Below are positions 8,125-15,670 of a stretch of DNA of 37,881 nucleotides, in pieces. This DNA comes from Methanocrinis alkalitolerans (GTDB lineage Archaea > Halobacteriota > Methanosarcinia > Methanotrichales > Methanotrichaceae), in the NCBI RefSeq assembly GCF_029167205.1, contig NZ_JARFPL010000025.1, positions 1 to 37,881 on the forward strand, written 5' to 3'. The notes under the pieces were generated by a model that had not been told where the DNA came from, made no database searches, and worked only from the letters and a program-made list of their open reading frames with translations. The position numbers were made by a program, and so were the translations under genes. How positions within the stretch are numbered: the stretch's first letter is position 1; the number at the start of each line of letters is the position of its first letter.

Positions 8125-8856
8125 GTGAAGGAGGTGGCGGATCTCTTGAGGGAGAAGTTTCGGCTGAAGGAGACGATCGTCACCATCACCGCTCAGGAGC
8201 GGTCCCACCTGGTGGCGGCGATAGGGGAGATCGCCCTCCAGCGGGCGCTCCTTGAGGAGTTCATCAGATCCGACCCCTTCTTCCTCGTAACCCTGGAGCC
8301 CTACGACCTCCCCATCGACGAGGCGCCCCAAATCGTCAGGGAGATGGCGAGGGCGGCCTCGGCCGTCGGAATCGGCCCCATGAGCAGCGTCGCGGGGACG
8401 ATCGCCCTCTTCGCCCTGGAGGCGATGATCAGAGCCGGGGCGACCCACGCAATAGTCGACAACGGCGGGGACGTTGTCCTCGTCGCCGATCGCCCCGTCC
8501 TGACGGGGATCTACGCCGGTCCCTCCCCCCTCAAAGACCTCGCCTTCGAGATCTTGCCGCGAAAAAAGCCCCTGGGCATCTGCACCAGCAGCGGGACCGT
8601 GGGCCCCTCCATCAGCTTCGGCTCTGCGGATGCGGCCGTCGTCTTCTCCGAGGACGTCCCCCTCGCCGACGCCGCGGCGACGGCCCTGGGCAACGCCGTC
8701 ACCGACGGCGCTTCCCTCGCCGACTCCTTCCATGCGGTGGCGGTCCCAGGGATCATCGGAGCCCTCGTCATCCGGGGGGAGGAGATGGCGCTCTTCGGGG
8801 ATCTTCCGCCGCTGCGGAGGGCGAGGCTCGCCCCTGACCTGATCACGAGGGGCTAA
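8125..8856 (+). CDS. UPF0280 family protein (ApbE-like fold)
   Basis: The 243-residue product has the UPF0280 pattern: ITAQERSHLVAAIGEIALQR, GPMSSVAGTIA, HAIVDNGGDV, GICTSSGTVGPS and DAAATALGNAV. The family is related to ApbE, the FAD:protein FMN transferase, and is common in methanogens; its substrate is unknown. DNGGD and TSSGT correspond to the regions that bind metal and nucleotide in ApbE. It starts with GTG at 8125, six bases after hflX, inside the same operon. No signal peptide is seen, so it should be cytosolic, unlike most bacterial ApbE. Confidence 0.85.
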   Translation: MKEVADLLREKFRLKETIVTITAQERSHLVAAIGEIALQRALLEEFIRSDPFFLVTLEPYDLPIDEAPQIVREMARAASAVGIGPMSSVAGTIALFALEAMIRAGATHAIVDNGGDVVLVADRPVLTGIYAGPSPLKDLAFEILPRKKPLGICTSSGTVGPSISFGSADAAVVFSEDVPLADAAATALGNAVTDGASLADSFHAVAVPGIIGALVIRGEEMALFGDLPPLRRARLAPDLITRG

Positions 8857-8857
8857 C

Positions 8858-10909
8858 TTGGGCCGCCCCAGGACAAAAACTACTTCCCATCCCGAAGTCC
8901 ACATCGACGGCATCCCCATGATGAAACCAAGCCAATTTCCTGATCCATCTTCGGATCCCCAGTTCGCCATCGCCTCCGACTTCGAGCCGAAGGGCTCCCA
9001 GCCCGAGGCTATCGATGAGCTCGTCTCGGGCCTCGCCTCTGGCCACCGGCTCCAGACCCTCCTGGGCGTCACCGGTTCGGGGAAGACCTACACCGTAGCC
9101 AAGGTCATCGACGCCGTCAAGAAGCCGACCCTGGTCATCGCCCACAACAAGACCCTGGCGGCCCAGCTCTACAACGAGTTTCGGGAGTTCTTCCCCAATA
9201 ACCGGGTCGAGTACTTCGTCTCCTACTACGACTACTACCAGCCCGAGTCCTACATCCCGGCTAAAGACCAGTACATCGAAAAAGACTCCTCCATCAACCC
9301 CAAGATCGAGCAGATGCGCCTCGCGGCGACCGCCTCCCTCTTATCCCGGCAAGACGTCATCGTCGTCGCCTCAGTCTCCTGCATCTACGGTTTGGGGAAC
9401 CCCGAAAACTTCATGAAGATGGGATTTGAGCTGAAGGTCGGAGACCAGATCTCCCGCCGGGAGATCCTGGAGCGGCTCGTCTCGATCCAGTACGAGAGAA
9501 ACGAGATGGAGCTGGCGCCGGGCAGGTTCCGGGCGAAGGGGGAGACGATCGACCTCGTCCCCGGCTACTTCGACGAGATCGTCCGGATCGAGCTATTCGG
9601 CGACGAGGTGGATAGGATATCGGAGATCGACCGGAGGACCGGCGCCCGGCGCGAGGATATGAGGTACTTCTACGTCTACCCCGCTCGCCACTACGTCATC
9701 CCCGAGGAGGGGCAGAAGGGGGCGATCCGATCAATCCTGGAGGAGCTGGAAGAGAGGCTGCAGGAGCTCGATATGCTGGAGGCCCACCGATTGCGGCAGA
9801 GGACCCTCTACGACATCGAGATGATCGAAGAGACGGGAAGCTGCAAGGGGATCGAGAACTACTCCCGCCACTTCGACGGCCGCAAGGCCGGCGAGCCCCC
9901 CTACTGCCTCCTGGACTACTTCCCCGAGGAGTTCCTCCTGGTGATCGACGAGAGCCACCAGACCATCCCCCAGCTCAGGGCGATGTACCGGGGCGACCGG
10001 TCCCGGAAGAAGAGCCTCGTAGACTACGGCTTCCGCCTTCCCAGCGCCTATGACAACCGGCCGCTCCAATTCGAGGAGTTCGAGGGGTTCATGGGGCGGG
10101 TCATCTTCGTCTCGGCGACCCCCGGCCCCTTTGAGCTGGAGAGGTCCAGCCAGATAGTCGAGCAGATCATCCGGCCGACGGGCCTCCTCGACCCTGAGGT
10201 TGAGGTCCGGCCTGCAGAGGGGCAGGTCCGGGACGTGATGCTCGAGATCGAGAAAGTCGTCGAGGCTGGCGACCGGGCTCTTGTGACGACCCTGACCAAG
10301 AAGCTCGCAGAAGAGCTGACGGACTATCTCGCGAGAAACGGGATCCGGGCCCGCTACCTCCACTCCGAGATCCAGACGATCGAGAGGACCGAGATCATCC
10401 GGGAGCTCCGCCTCGGCAAGTTCGACGTCCTGGTGGGGATCAACCTCCTCCGGGAGGGGCTCGACATCCCCGAGGTGGGGTTCATCGGAATCCTGGACGC
10501 GGACAAAGAAGGATTTCTCCGGGACGAAAGGAGCCTCATCCAGACCATCGGCAGGGCGTCGAGGAACGCGAACTCCCGGGTCGTCCTCTACGCCGACCGG
10601 ATGACCGACTCGGTCCGGGGGGCGGTCAGAAAGACCGAGGAGAGGCGGGCCCTCCAGATGAGGTACAACTCAGAGCATGGGATCGTCCCCAAGACTATAA
10701 TCAAGACGATCCGGGAGAAGGCCGTCGAGATCACCGAGACGAGGCACATCCCCAAGTCGGATATCCCGAACGTGGTGATCGAGCTGGAGGCCCAGATGAG
10801 GGCGGCGGCGGAGGTCCTCGACTTCGAGAGGGCTATCCAGCTTAGGGATACGGTCAAGAAGCTGGAGAAGGAGATGAAGGATGGAGAAGAGGAGATGAAA
10901 GCGGCTTGA
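8858..10909 (+). CDS. uvrB: Excinuclease ABC subunit B (UvrB)
   Basis: A full-length UvrB with P-loop GVTGSGKT (70-77 from TTG 8858), the YYDYYQPESYIP beta-hairpin region that clamps damaged DNA, helicase motifs including VIDESHQT, SATPG and QTIGRASRN, and the C-terminal UVR motif (AAAEVLDFERAIQLRD) that binds UvrC. It performs damage verification in nucleotide excision repair. Archaeal UvrABC is generally regarded as acquired from bacteria. The TTG at 8858 has GAGGGG at good spacing and directly follows the UPF0280 stop; ATG codons at 8918 and 8921 are alternatives closer to bacterial N-termini. uvrA and uvrC are not in the window. Confidence 0.96.
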   Translation: MGRPRTKTTSHPEVHIDGIPMMKPSQFPDPSSDPQFAIASDFEPKGSQPEAIDELVSGLASGHRLQTLLGVTGSGKTYTVAKVIDAVKKPTLVIAHNKTLAAQLYNEFREFFPNNRVEYFVSYYDYYQPESYIPAKDQYIEKDSSINPKIEQMRLAATASLLSRQDVIVVASVSCIYGLGNPENFMKMGFELKVGDQISRREILERLVSIQYERNEMELAPGRFRAKGETIDLVPGYFDEIVRIELFGDEVDRISEIDRRTGARREDMRYFYVYPARHYVIPEEGQKGAIRSILEELEERLQELDMLEAHRLRQRTLYDIEMIEETGSCKGIENYSRHFDGRKAGEPPYCLLDYFPEEFLLVIDESHQTIPQLRAMYRGDRSRKKSLVDYGFRLPSAYDNRPLQFEEFEGFMGRVIFVSATPGPFELERSSQIVEQIIRPTGLLDPEVEVRPAEGQVRDVMLEIEKVVEAGDRALVTTLTKKLAEELTDYLARNGIRARYLHSEIQTIERTEIIRELRLGKFDVLVGINLLREGLDIPEVGFIGILDADKEGFLRDERSLIQTIGRASRNANSRVVLYADRMTDSVRGAVRKTEERRALQMRYNSEHGIVPKTIIKTIREKAVEITETRHIPKSDIPNVVIELEAQMRAAAEVLDFERAIQLRDTVKKLEKEMKDGEEEMKAA

Positions 10910-10965
10910 GGGGAGAGCTGCCGCCGTCTCGCTTCCCCCCCCAAATTCGACCCAATTAACCCCCT

Positions 10966-11283
10966 CTACTTAAGCTCGTAGAGGATCTTCATCGCCTTCG
11001 TGAATGGGGGCATCCCCGAGGTGAGGAGGACGACCCTCAGGACGTCGACGATCTCGTCGTTTGTGACGTCGAACTCCTTTCTCGCGCTCATCATCTGCTT
11101 CTTTGTCGCCCTCTCGTCGGAGGACGCTGCAGCGATCCCCATGGCGATGAGCTTCTGGGTCCGATAGTCTATGACCTTTCCTGTGTACGCCGCCTCGTTG
11201 AGGCCGACGATCGCCTCGTAGAGATCGGGGTAATCTTTCTTGACCCCCACCATCCCTTCGCCGAAGAATACTTCTTCTTTCAT
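10966..11283 (-). CDS. Carboxymuconolactone decarboxylase (CMD/AhpD-like) family protein lacking CxxC
   Basis: The 105-residue helical protein has the CMD layout: ALYEAIVGLNEA-like N-terminus, RTQKLIAMGIAAA, then ATKKQMMSARKEFDVTNDEIVDVLRVVLLTSGMPPF. AhpD-type members use a CxxC pair after the first core helix, but here that place reads SSDERATKK and no cysteine occurs, so a thiol peroxidase or disulfide role is unlikely. The sub-family is common and uncharacterised in methanogens. The gene is monocistronic with a clear TATA box, and convergent with uvrB. Confidence 0.8.
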   Translation of the reverse strand: MKEEVFFGEGMVGVKKDYPDLYEAIVGLNEAAYTGKVIDYRTQKLIAMGIAAASSDERATKKQMMSARKEFDVTNDEIVDVLRVVLLTSGMPPFTKAMKILYELK

Positions 11284-11636
11284 TTTTAATCCACCAACTC
11301 CATGAAGGATCTCTTATATTTTATAGCTTTCTCCGCCGATCTCCCGGATCTGAAAAGAGATAAAAGGAGCGGGCGAAAATGGGGAGTTGGAGGGAGGCCG
11401 GAGGGCTTTTCGCCCCCCGGCTCAAAGCTGCCCTTACGTTCTCGTCTTCGAATACAGAGGACGGTCCTATCCGGGAGGTTCTATGTGTGCTTTAAGCAGA
11501 CGATTATCCTGCAAACCAATTTTGGGATTCCCAGAGGCCATCTCCCTGACAGAAGATAATCTGTCATCATTATTATATCTAACTTTTGGACGAAGAGACC
11601 GTCAGGAGATCCTCTGAGGGACCGGGGATCAGGGCC
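11284..11636. other. 353-base non-coding spacer
   Basis: The left end holds the promoter of the CMD-like gene. The middle (about 11470-11590) is AT-rich and contains a 6-bp hairpin, GACAGA-N6-TCTGTC at 11548-11565, about 70 bases downstream of the antiporter stop, which might mark its transcript end. Frames open across this spacer lack start signals and recognisable protein sequence. No RNA gene was recognised. Confidence 0.5.
11313..11326 (-). promoter_or_regulatory. TATA box of the CMD-like gene
   Basis: The minus strand reads CTATAAAATATAAG, a near-ideal archaeal TATA box centred about 37 bases before the ATG at 11283. GGTGGA lies between as a ribosome binding site. Confidence 0.62.
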
Positions 11637-13739
11637 TCAGCCTTCCTTCCGGTCGGATCGGTCCGGCGCGCCGGCGTCCTCCATAGATCCGACCTCGCCA
11701 TCCCCGGAGGTGGCCTCTTCCGGAGGCCTGAGAGCCCCGGCCCCCGCCCGAGGGTACCTGACGGGGTCTCTGAAGAGGTATCTGGACCTGGCGATCTGCT
11801 CAGAGGTCCCCAGGACCAGGAGGACGTCCCCAGCGACGATCTCTGTATCGCTGTGAGGGTTCAGGACGTTCCCCGACTCCCTGATGATCCCAATGACGTT
11901 CACCCCCAGGGTCTTCCTGAGGGCTATATCGGCGAGGGTCTTGCCACAGGCCGGGGCCCTCACCTCCACCTTGACGGTGACGACCTCGACGTTGGGGAGG
12001 TACCGCCTCAGGTCCGAGATCTTGGCAGGCTCGATCTCGGTGTTCCTGAACATATCATAGCCGAGGGACCGGACCTCTACGATCATCTTCTCGATCTCGT
12101 TTCTGGGAACCAGGTACTTGGCGAGGACCCGGGAGAAGATTCCCACCGAGGTCTCAAACTCCTCGGGGACGACCTCGTCCGCCCCCAGGTCGTATAGATG
12201 CGCCGCCTCGTTGAGGTACCGGACCCGTGCCATGATGTAGACCTTGGGGTTGATCCTCCTCGCCAGCTCCACGATCCTGCGGGTCGCCATCTCGTCGGAT
12301 ACGGCGACGACGACGACCCTCGCCTTATCCACGTCGGCGTGTCGGAGGACGAGCTCCTGGGTGGCATCGCCATAGTGGATCGGCTCGCCGTTCGCCCTCT
12401 CCCCCCTCACCTTCTCGGGGTTCATCTCCAGGACCATGTATGAGAGATCTCCGACCCGGGCGGCCCTCGCCAGAGTCCTACCGACGAAGCCGTAGCCAAC
12501 GATCACCAGATGATTCTCCCTCTTCTCGGGGATCGCCGCGAAGGGAAGGCCGGCCTTAAGCCTCTTGGGGAGGGGGAGGCGGTAGAGGAGGTCGGCCGCC
12601 TTCGGGGACCCGGCGATGACGAAGGGGGTTGCGGCCATCGTCAAGATCGAGACCGCGAGGAAGATCTGGTACTCGAACTGGTTTATGATCCCCGAGTCGA
12701 GCCCCGTCTTGGAGAGGATGAAGGAGAACTCCCCGATCTGAGCGAGGGCGAGCCCCACCAGGATCCCCGTCCTGAGGGGGTAGCCCAGGAGGACGGATAC
12801 GCCCCCGGCGATCGCCGCCTTCAGGATCAGAACCCCCAGGGCCACCGCTACGAGAAGATCAGCCCTCTCCAAAAAGAATCCGACGTCCAGGAGCATCCCG
12901 ATGGAGACGAAGAAGAAGCTGGTGAAGACGTCTCTGAAGGGGAGGATGTTCCCCAGCGCCTGGTAGCTGTACTCCGACTCGGAGATGATCAGCCCCGCGA
13001 GGAAGGCGCCCAGGGCCAGGGAGAGGCCGGCGGTGAAGGATATCCAGGCGACGGTGAGGCAGATGAGGACGACGGTCAGGAGGAAGAGCTCGCTCGACCT
13101 GAGCCGTACGACCTGGTAGAGGAGGGCGGGGACGATCAGCTTCGCCCCCACTATCACAAGGACGATTATCCCGACGCCCTTCGCCAGCATCAAGAGGAGC
13201 GGCATCCCCAGGCTCTCAGAGTACTGTGCCGCGAGCAGCGGGGTCAGGAGCATCATGGGGACGACGACGATATCCTGAAAGATCAGAACCCCCAGGGTGT
13301 TTCCGCCGTGGGGAGTGTCGACCTCGTCCTTATCCTGCATGATCTTCAGGACGACCGCCGTGCTGCTGAGGGATACGAGAAACCCGGCGAAGATCGCCTC
13401 GTTTGAGGGAAGGCCGATCTTGATGCCGATGAAGGTAGTCACAATGAAGGTGACGGCGACCTGGAGGGGGCCCCCCAACAGAGCGGCCCTCTTGATCCTG
13501 AACAGCTTCTCGAAGGAGAACTCGATCCCTATTGCGAAGAGGAGGAGGACGACCCCGATCTCGGCGAGGACCTCGATCTGCTCCACCTCCTGGATCAGCC
13601 CCAGGCCGTGGGGTCCGGCCACAACACCCGTCGCCAGAAAGCCGACGACGACCGGCACCTTCAGCCGGTGGCCGACGAAGATGGCGACTATCGATATGAT
13701 GAATATGACGATGATGTCGTTTAAGAGCTGTATGGCCAC
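11637..13739 (-). CDS. CPA2 monovalent cation/proton antiporter with TrkA-N and TrkA-C domains (KefB-like)
   Basis: The 700-residue membrane protein has about 12 hydrophobic segments in residues 1-395 (Na+/H+ exchanger domain, with STAVVLKIM at 126-134 and FQDI at 154-157). A TrkA-N Rossmann domain follows (GYGFVG at 415-420, to about 525), then a TrkA-C domain at about 575-658 that in relatives binds nucleotides, and a polar tail. Relatives exchange K+ or Na+ for protons under NAD(H) or nucleotide control. It starts with GTG at 13739 without a strong ribosome binding site. It appears monocistronic; the remnant of a metallo-beta-lactamase-fold gene lies immediately upstream. The exact ion cannot be told from sequence. 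Confidence 0.9.
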   Translation of the reverse strand: MAIQLLNDIIVIFIISIVAIFVGHRLKVPVVVGFLATGVVAGPHGLGLIQEVEQIEVLAEIGVVLLLFAIGIEFSFEKLFRIKRAALLGGPLQVAVTFIVTTFIGIKIGLPSNEAIFAGFLVSLSSTAVVLKIMQDKDEVDTPHGGNTLGVLIFQDIVVVPMMLLTPLLAAQYSESLGMPLLLMLAKGVGIIVLVIVGAKLIVPALLYQVVRLRSSELFLLTVVLICLTVAWISFTAGLSLALGAFLAGLIISESEYSYQALGNILPFRDVFTSFFFVSIGMLLDVGFFLERADLLVAVALGVLILKAAIAGGVSVLLGYPLRTGILVGLALAQIGEFSFILSKTGLDSGIINQFEYQIFLAVSILTMAATPFVIAGSPKAADLLYRLPLPKRLKAGLPFAAIPEKRENHLVIVGYGFVGRTLARAARVGDLSYMVLEMNPEKVRGERANGEPIHYGDATQELVLRHADVDKARVVVVAVSDEMATRRIVELARRINPKVYIMARVRYLNEAAHLYDLGADEVVPEEFETSVGIFSRVLAKYLVPRNEIEKMIVEVRSLGYDMFRNTEIEPAKISDLRRYLPNVEVVTVKVEVRAPACGKTLADIALRKTLGVNVIGIIRESGNVLNPHSDTEIVAGDVLLVLGTSEQIARSRYLFRDPVRYPRAGAGALRPPEEATSGDGEVGSMEDAGAPDRSDRKEG

Positions 13740-13802
13740 AGGTCAGATCTCTTCTGCCATCTACATTAAACCTTTAGGTCGAAGAATAAAGAGAGCTCAT
13801 CG

Positions 13803-14032
13803 TCAGGCGGAAAGAAGAGCCCGGACGCCACCGATCTCCTCATGCCTGCTGCCCGTCTTTTCGAGATAATCGACGATCTTATCCTCGGATGAGGCGACGC
13901 CGCCGTCGACGAGAGTTACATCTTCGCCATATAGATCATATAGCCGTAAACGAACCAAGGAACCATGACGCCGGAAGGATCTCTTATCTGGAAGGGTATC
14001 TTCAAAGCATGAATCTGATCTGTAATCTTCAT
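13803..14032 (-). pseudogene. Decayed 5' part of a metallo-beta-lactamase-fold hydrolase gene
   Basis: An ATG at 14032, with GGGAG eight bases upstream, opens a frame reading MKITDQIHALKIPFQI then VPWFVYGYMIY and stops at 13916. Shifting frame near 13930 restores the family sequence: IYGEDVTLVDGGVASSEDK, then IVDYLEKTG, until a TGA at 13803-13805. This is the usual N-terminus of MBL-fold hydrolases (beta strands before the HxHxDH motif). The HxHxDH motif and the remaining ~200 residues are absent. So there are two lesions, a frameshift and a 3' deletion, with the antiporter gene next to the break. A TATA-like TTTTATAG (minus strand) lies about 80 bases upstream. Confidence 0.7.
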
Positions 14033-14159
14033 TTTTTCTGACTCCCTCGATCCCTGGCGAAGATATGATGTGGACTGATGGGATCCATCGGCAAAACTGA
14101 TGAAGAACCTATAAAAGTGAAGGACGGCGGCCGAAGTAACGGCTCGCCTTTTCATCGAT

Positions 14160-14285
14160 CTATACGCAGGTGTCCAGAAGCCTTCCACCCTTGCCCTTCT
14201 TCTTGCTCCCCCCGCCTCTCTCCTCACCGGGACGTATCGGCTCAACCTCGACCTCTTCCTCTTTCGTCTTCTTCTCTTCCGCCAT
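14160..14285 (-). CDS. Small charged protein of 41 residues
   Basis: The ATG at 14285 is preceded by AGGAGTGA at eight bases, and a TATA box (GTTTAATAAA) lies 36-45 bases upstream, so all expression signals are present. The product is Lys/Glu-rich at the N-terminus (MAEEKKTKEEEVEVEP), has a Gly/Lys-rich middle and ends GRLLDTCV. No membrane segment and no pair of metal-binding cysteines is seen; there is a single Cys next to the C-terminus. I do not recognise the family. It reads opposite the antisense frames around it and stands alone between the pseudogene and the heme operon. Confidence 0.55.
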   Translation of the reverse strand: MAEEKKTKEEEVEVEPIRPGEERGGGSKKKGKGGRLLDTCV

Positions 14286-14320
14286 TTGAATCACTCCTGC
14301 CGGTAATTCGGCTGTACTCG

Positions 14321-14330
14321 TTTATTAAAC
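14321..14330 (-). promoter_or_regulatory. TATA box of the 41-residue gene
   Basis: Minus-strand GTTTAATAAA sits 36-45 bases upstream of the ATG at 14285, with a strong AGGAGTGA ribosome binding site between them. The spacer 14286-14500 contains nothing else except the terminator of the heme operon. Confidence 0.55.
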
Positions 14331-14451
14331 TTTCCGATACCGTCTCCCCACATCCACGATTTGAGATCTCTGGCGGCCCCGTTTCATTTAAAAAGCCCTG
14401 AAGGTGGCTAAGTTCTCTCGCCTCCGCGCCGCCGGCGACAGGCAGTAGACG

Positions 14452-14496
14452 GAAAAAAAGGGTTATGTCGCAGTGGGCCCTTGAGGGCGGACCCTC
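14452..14496 (-). terminator. Terminator of the heme operon
   Basis: Just after the ahbC-like stop (14501) the minus strand has a 5-bp hairpin (GAGGG-TCCG-CCCTC, 14483-14496) and then, about 23 bases on, a run of seven T (14453-14459). U-runs are the main termination signal in archaea. Confidence 0.5.
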
Positions 14497-14500
14497 CGGC

Positions 14501-15670
14501 TCATCTTCCCAAGAGATCCTTTACGACACAGGTAGGGTCCTCCCCCAGGACGTCACCGCAGTAGTACCTCGCCTTCTGCCGGCATCCGCCGCAGACGTCG
14601 AGGTACTCGCAGTCGCTGCAGGCCCCCTTCAGATGAGACCTGATATCCCTCAGCTCCAGAAGCTCAGGGGTTGGGCCGTCGATCCAGATATCCCGGAAGG
14701 ACCTCTCCCGGATGTTACCGACGACGACCTCGGGCATGAAGTGGCAGGGATGGACGTCTCCGCGATGGTTGATATTTGCGACCTTCACCCCGGCGGTGCA
14801 ACCCCCGGAGCTTTTGAGGAGCTTTCTCGCCCGCTCCCGCCTCTCAGGATCGTCTTTCAGAATCTCCAGCAGGTACGCCCCGTCCATGGGGGAGTCGGTG
14901 GAGAGGATCTCGATCTCCCGGTCCTTCAGCTCCACCGCCGCCTCCGCCAGGAACCTGATGACCGACCTCCTCTCCTCGGCGGTGACATCCCGGTCCGAGA
15001 TCCCCGCTCCCCTCCCCACGGGGACGAGGTGGTAGAGGCAGAACCTGGGGATCTCCATCTCCAGGGCTAGCTCCAGGAGGGCGGGGACCTCGTGCCAGTT
15101 ATCCCGAGTGAGGGTCACTCGCAGGCCCGTCTTCAGGCCGGCATCCCGGGCGTTGACGAGCCCCGCCAAGGCCCTCTCGTGGGCGCCCTCCACCCCCCTG
15201 AAGCTGTCGTGGACCTCCCGCCTGCAGGAGTCGAGGCTGACCCCGACGTACCTGATCTCTGCCTCCGCGAGGAGCCCTGCCACCTCCGGGGTTATGAGGG
15301 TCCCGTTCGTCGATATCACCGTCCTCAGGCCCACCTCTCTCGCATGGAAGGCGTAGGCGTAGAAGTTTCGGCTGAGGAGCGGCTCGCCGCCGGTGAGGAT
15401 CAGGATCGGGACCTTCATCTCGGCGAGGTCGTCGATGAGCCTTATACCCTCCTCGAGGGTGAGCTCCTCGGCGGCGGAGGCCGTCGCGTCTATGTAGCAG
15501 TGGTCACAATTGAGGTTACAGTGGCGGGTGATATTCCACATCACCACCGGCTTCGTCTCCCCCGAGAACCTTATCATCTCGGCGGAGATCGGCTCTCCCA
15601 CCTCTTCTGCCGCCCTTATGGCGTCCCAGACCGTCCCGTGGTCGGCGAGGACCTTCGAGAATATTATCAT
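14501..15670 (-). CDS. ahbC: AhbC-like radical SAM/SPASM enzyme of the siroheme-dependent heme pathway
   Basis: The 389-residue enzyme has KPVVMWNITRHCNLNCDHC near residue 50 (CX3CX2C for the radical SAM cluster), LTGGEPLL (GGE motif) and a C-terminal SPASM-type region (CTAGVKVANI, HPCHFMPE, CSDCEYLDVCGGC). In the alternative heme pathway AhbC converts 12,18-didecarboxysiroheme to Fe-coproporphyrin III; AhbD makes the next step to heme. KPVVxWNxTRxCNL and the preceding TVWDAIR point to AhbC rather than AhbD, but NirJ-type relatives are close. The position after hemL, hemC and cobA-hemD fits. ATG 15670 overlaps the upstream stop as ATGA. ahbA, ahbB and ahbD are not in the window. Confidence 0.68.
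   Translation of the reverse strand: MIIFSKVLADHGTVWDAIRAAEEVGEPISAEMIRFSGETKPVVMWNITRHCNLNCDHCYIDATASAAEELTLEEGIRLIDDLAEMKVPILILTGGEPLLSRNFYAYAFHAREVGLRTVISTNGTLITPEVAGLLAEAEIRYVGVSLDSCRREVHDSFRGVEGAHERALAGLVNARDAGLKTGLRVTLTRDNWHEVPALLELALEMEIPRFCLYHLVPVGRGAGISDRDVTAEERRSVIRFLAEAAVELKDREIEILSTDSPMDGAYLLEILKDDPERRERARKLLKSSGGCTAGVKVANINHRGDVHPCHFMPEVVVGNIRERSFRDIWIDGPTPELLELRDIRSHLKGACSDCEYLDVCGGCRQKARYYCGDVLGEDPTCVVKDLLGR

Noticed and set aside
11302..11617. Two short plus-strand frames in the spacer upstream of the antiporter 3' end
   Set aside because: No ribosome binding site, no recognisable sequence, and they overlap the promoter of the CMD-like gene.
12510..13406. 298-codon plus-strand frame opposite the antiporter
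   Set aside because: Highly acidic low-complexity translation antisense to a clear membrane protein; a shadow frame.
14022..14245. Upstream extension of the MBL remnant to 14245
   Set aside because: The extension overlaps the 41-residue gene in another frame and its promoter region; family similarity begins only at the ATG at 14032.
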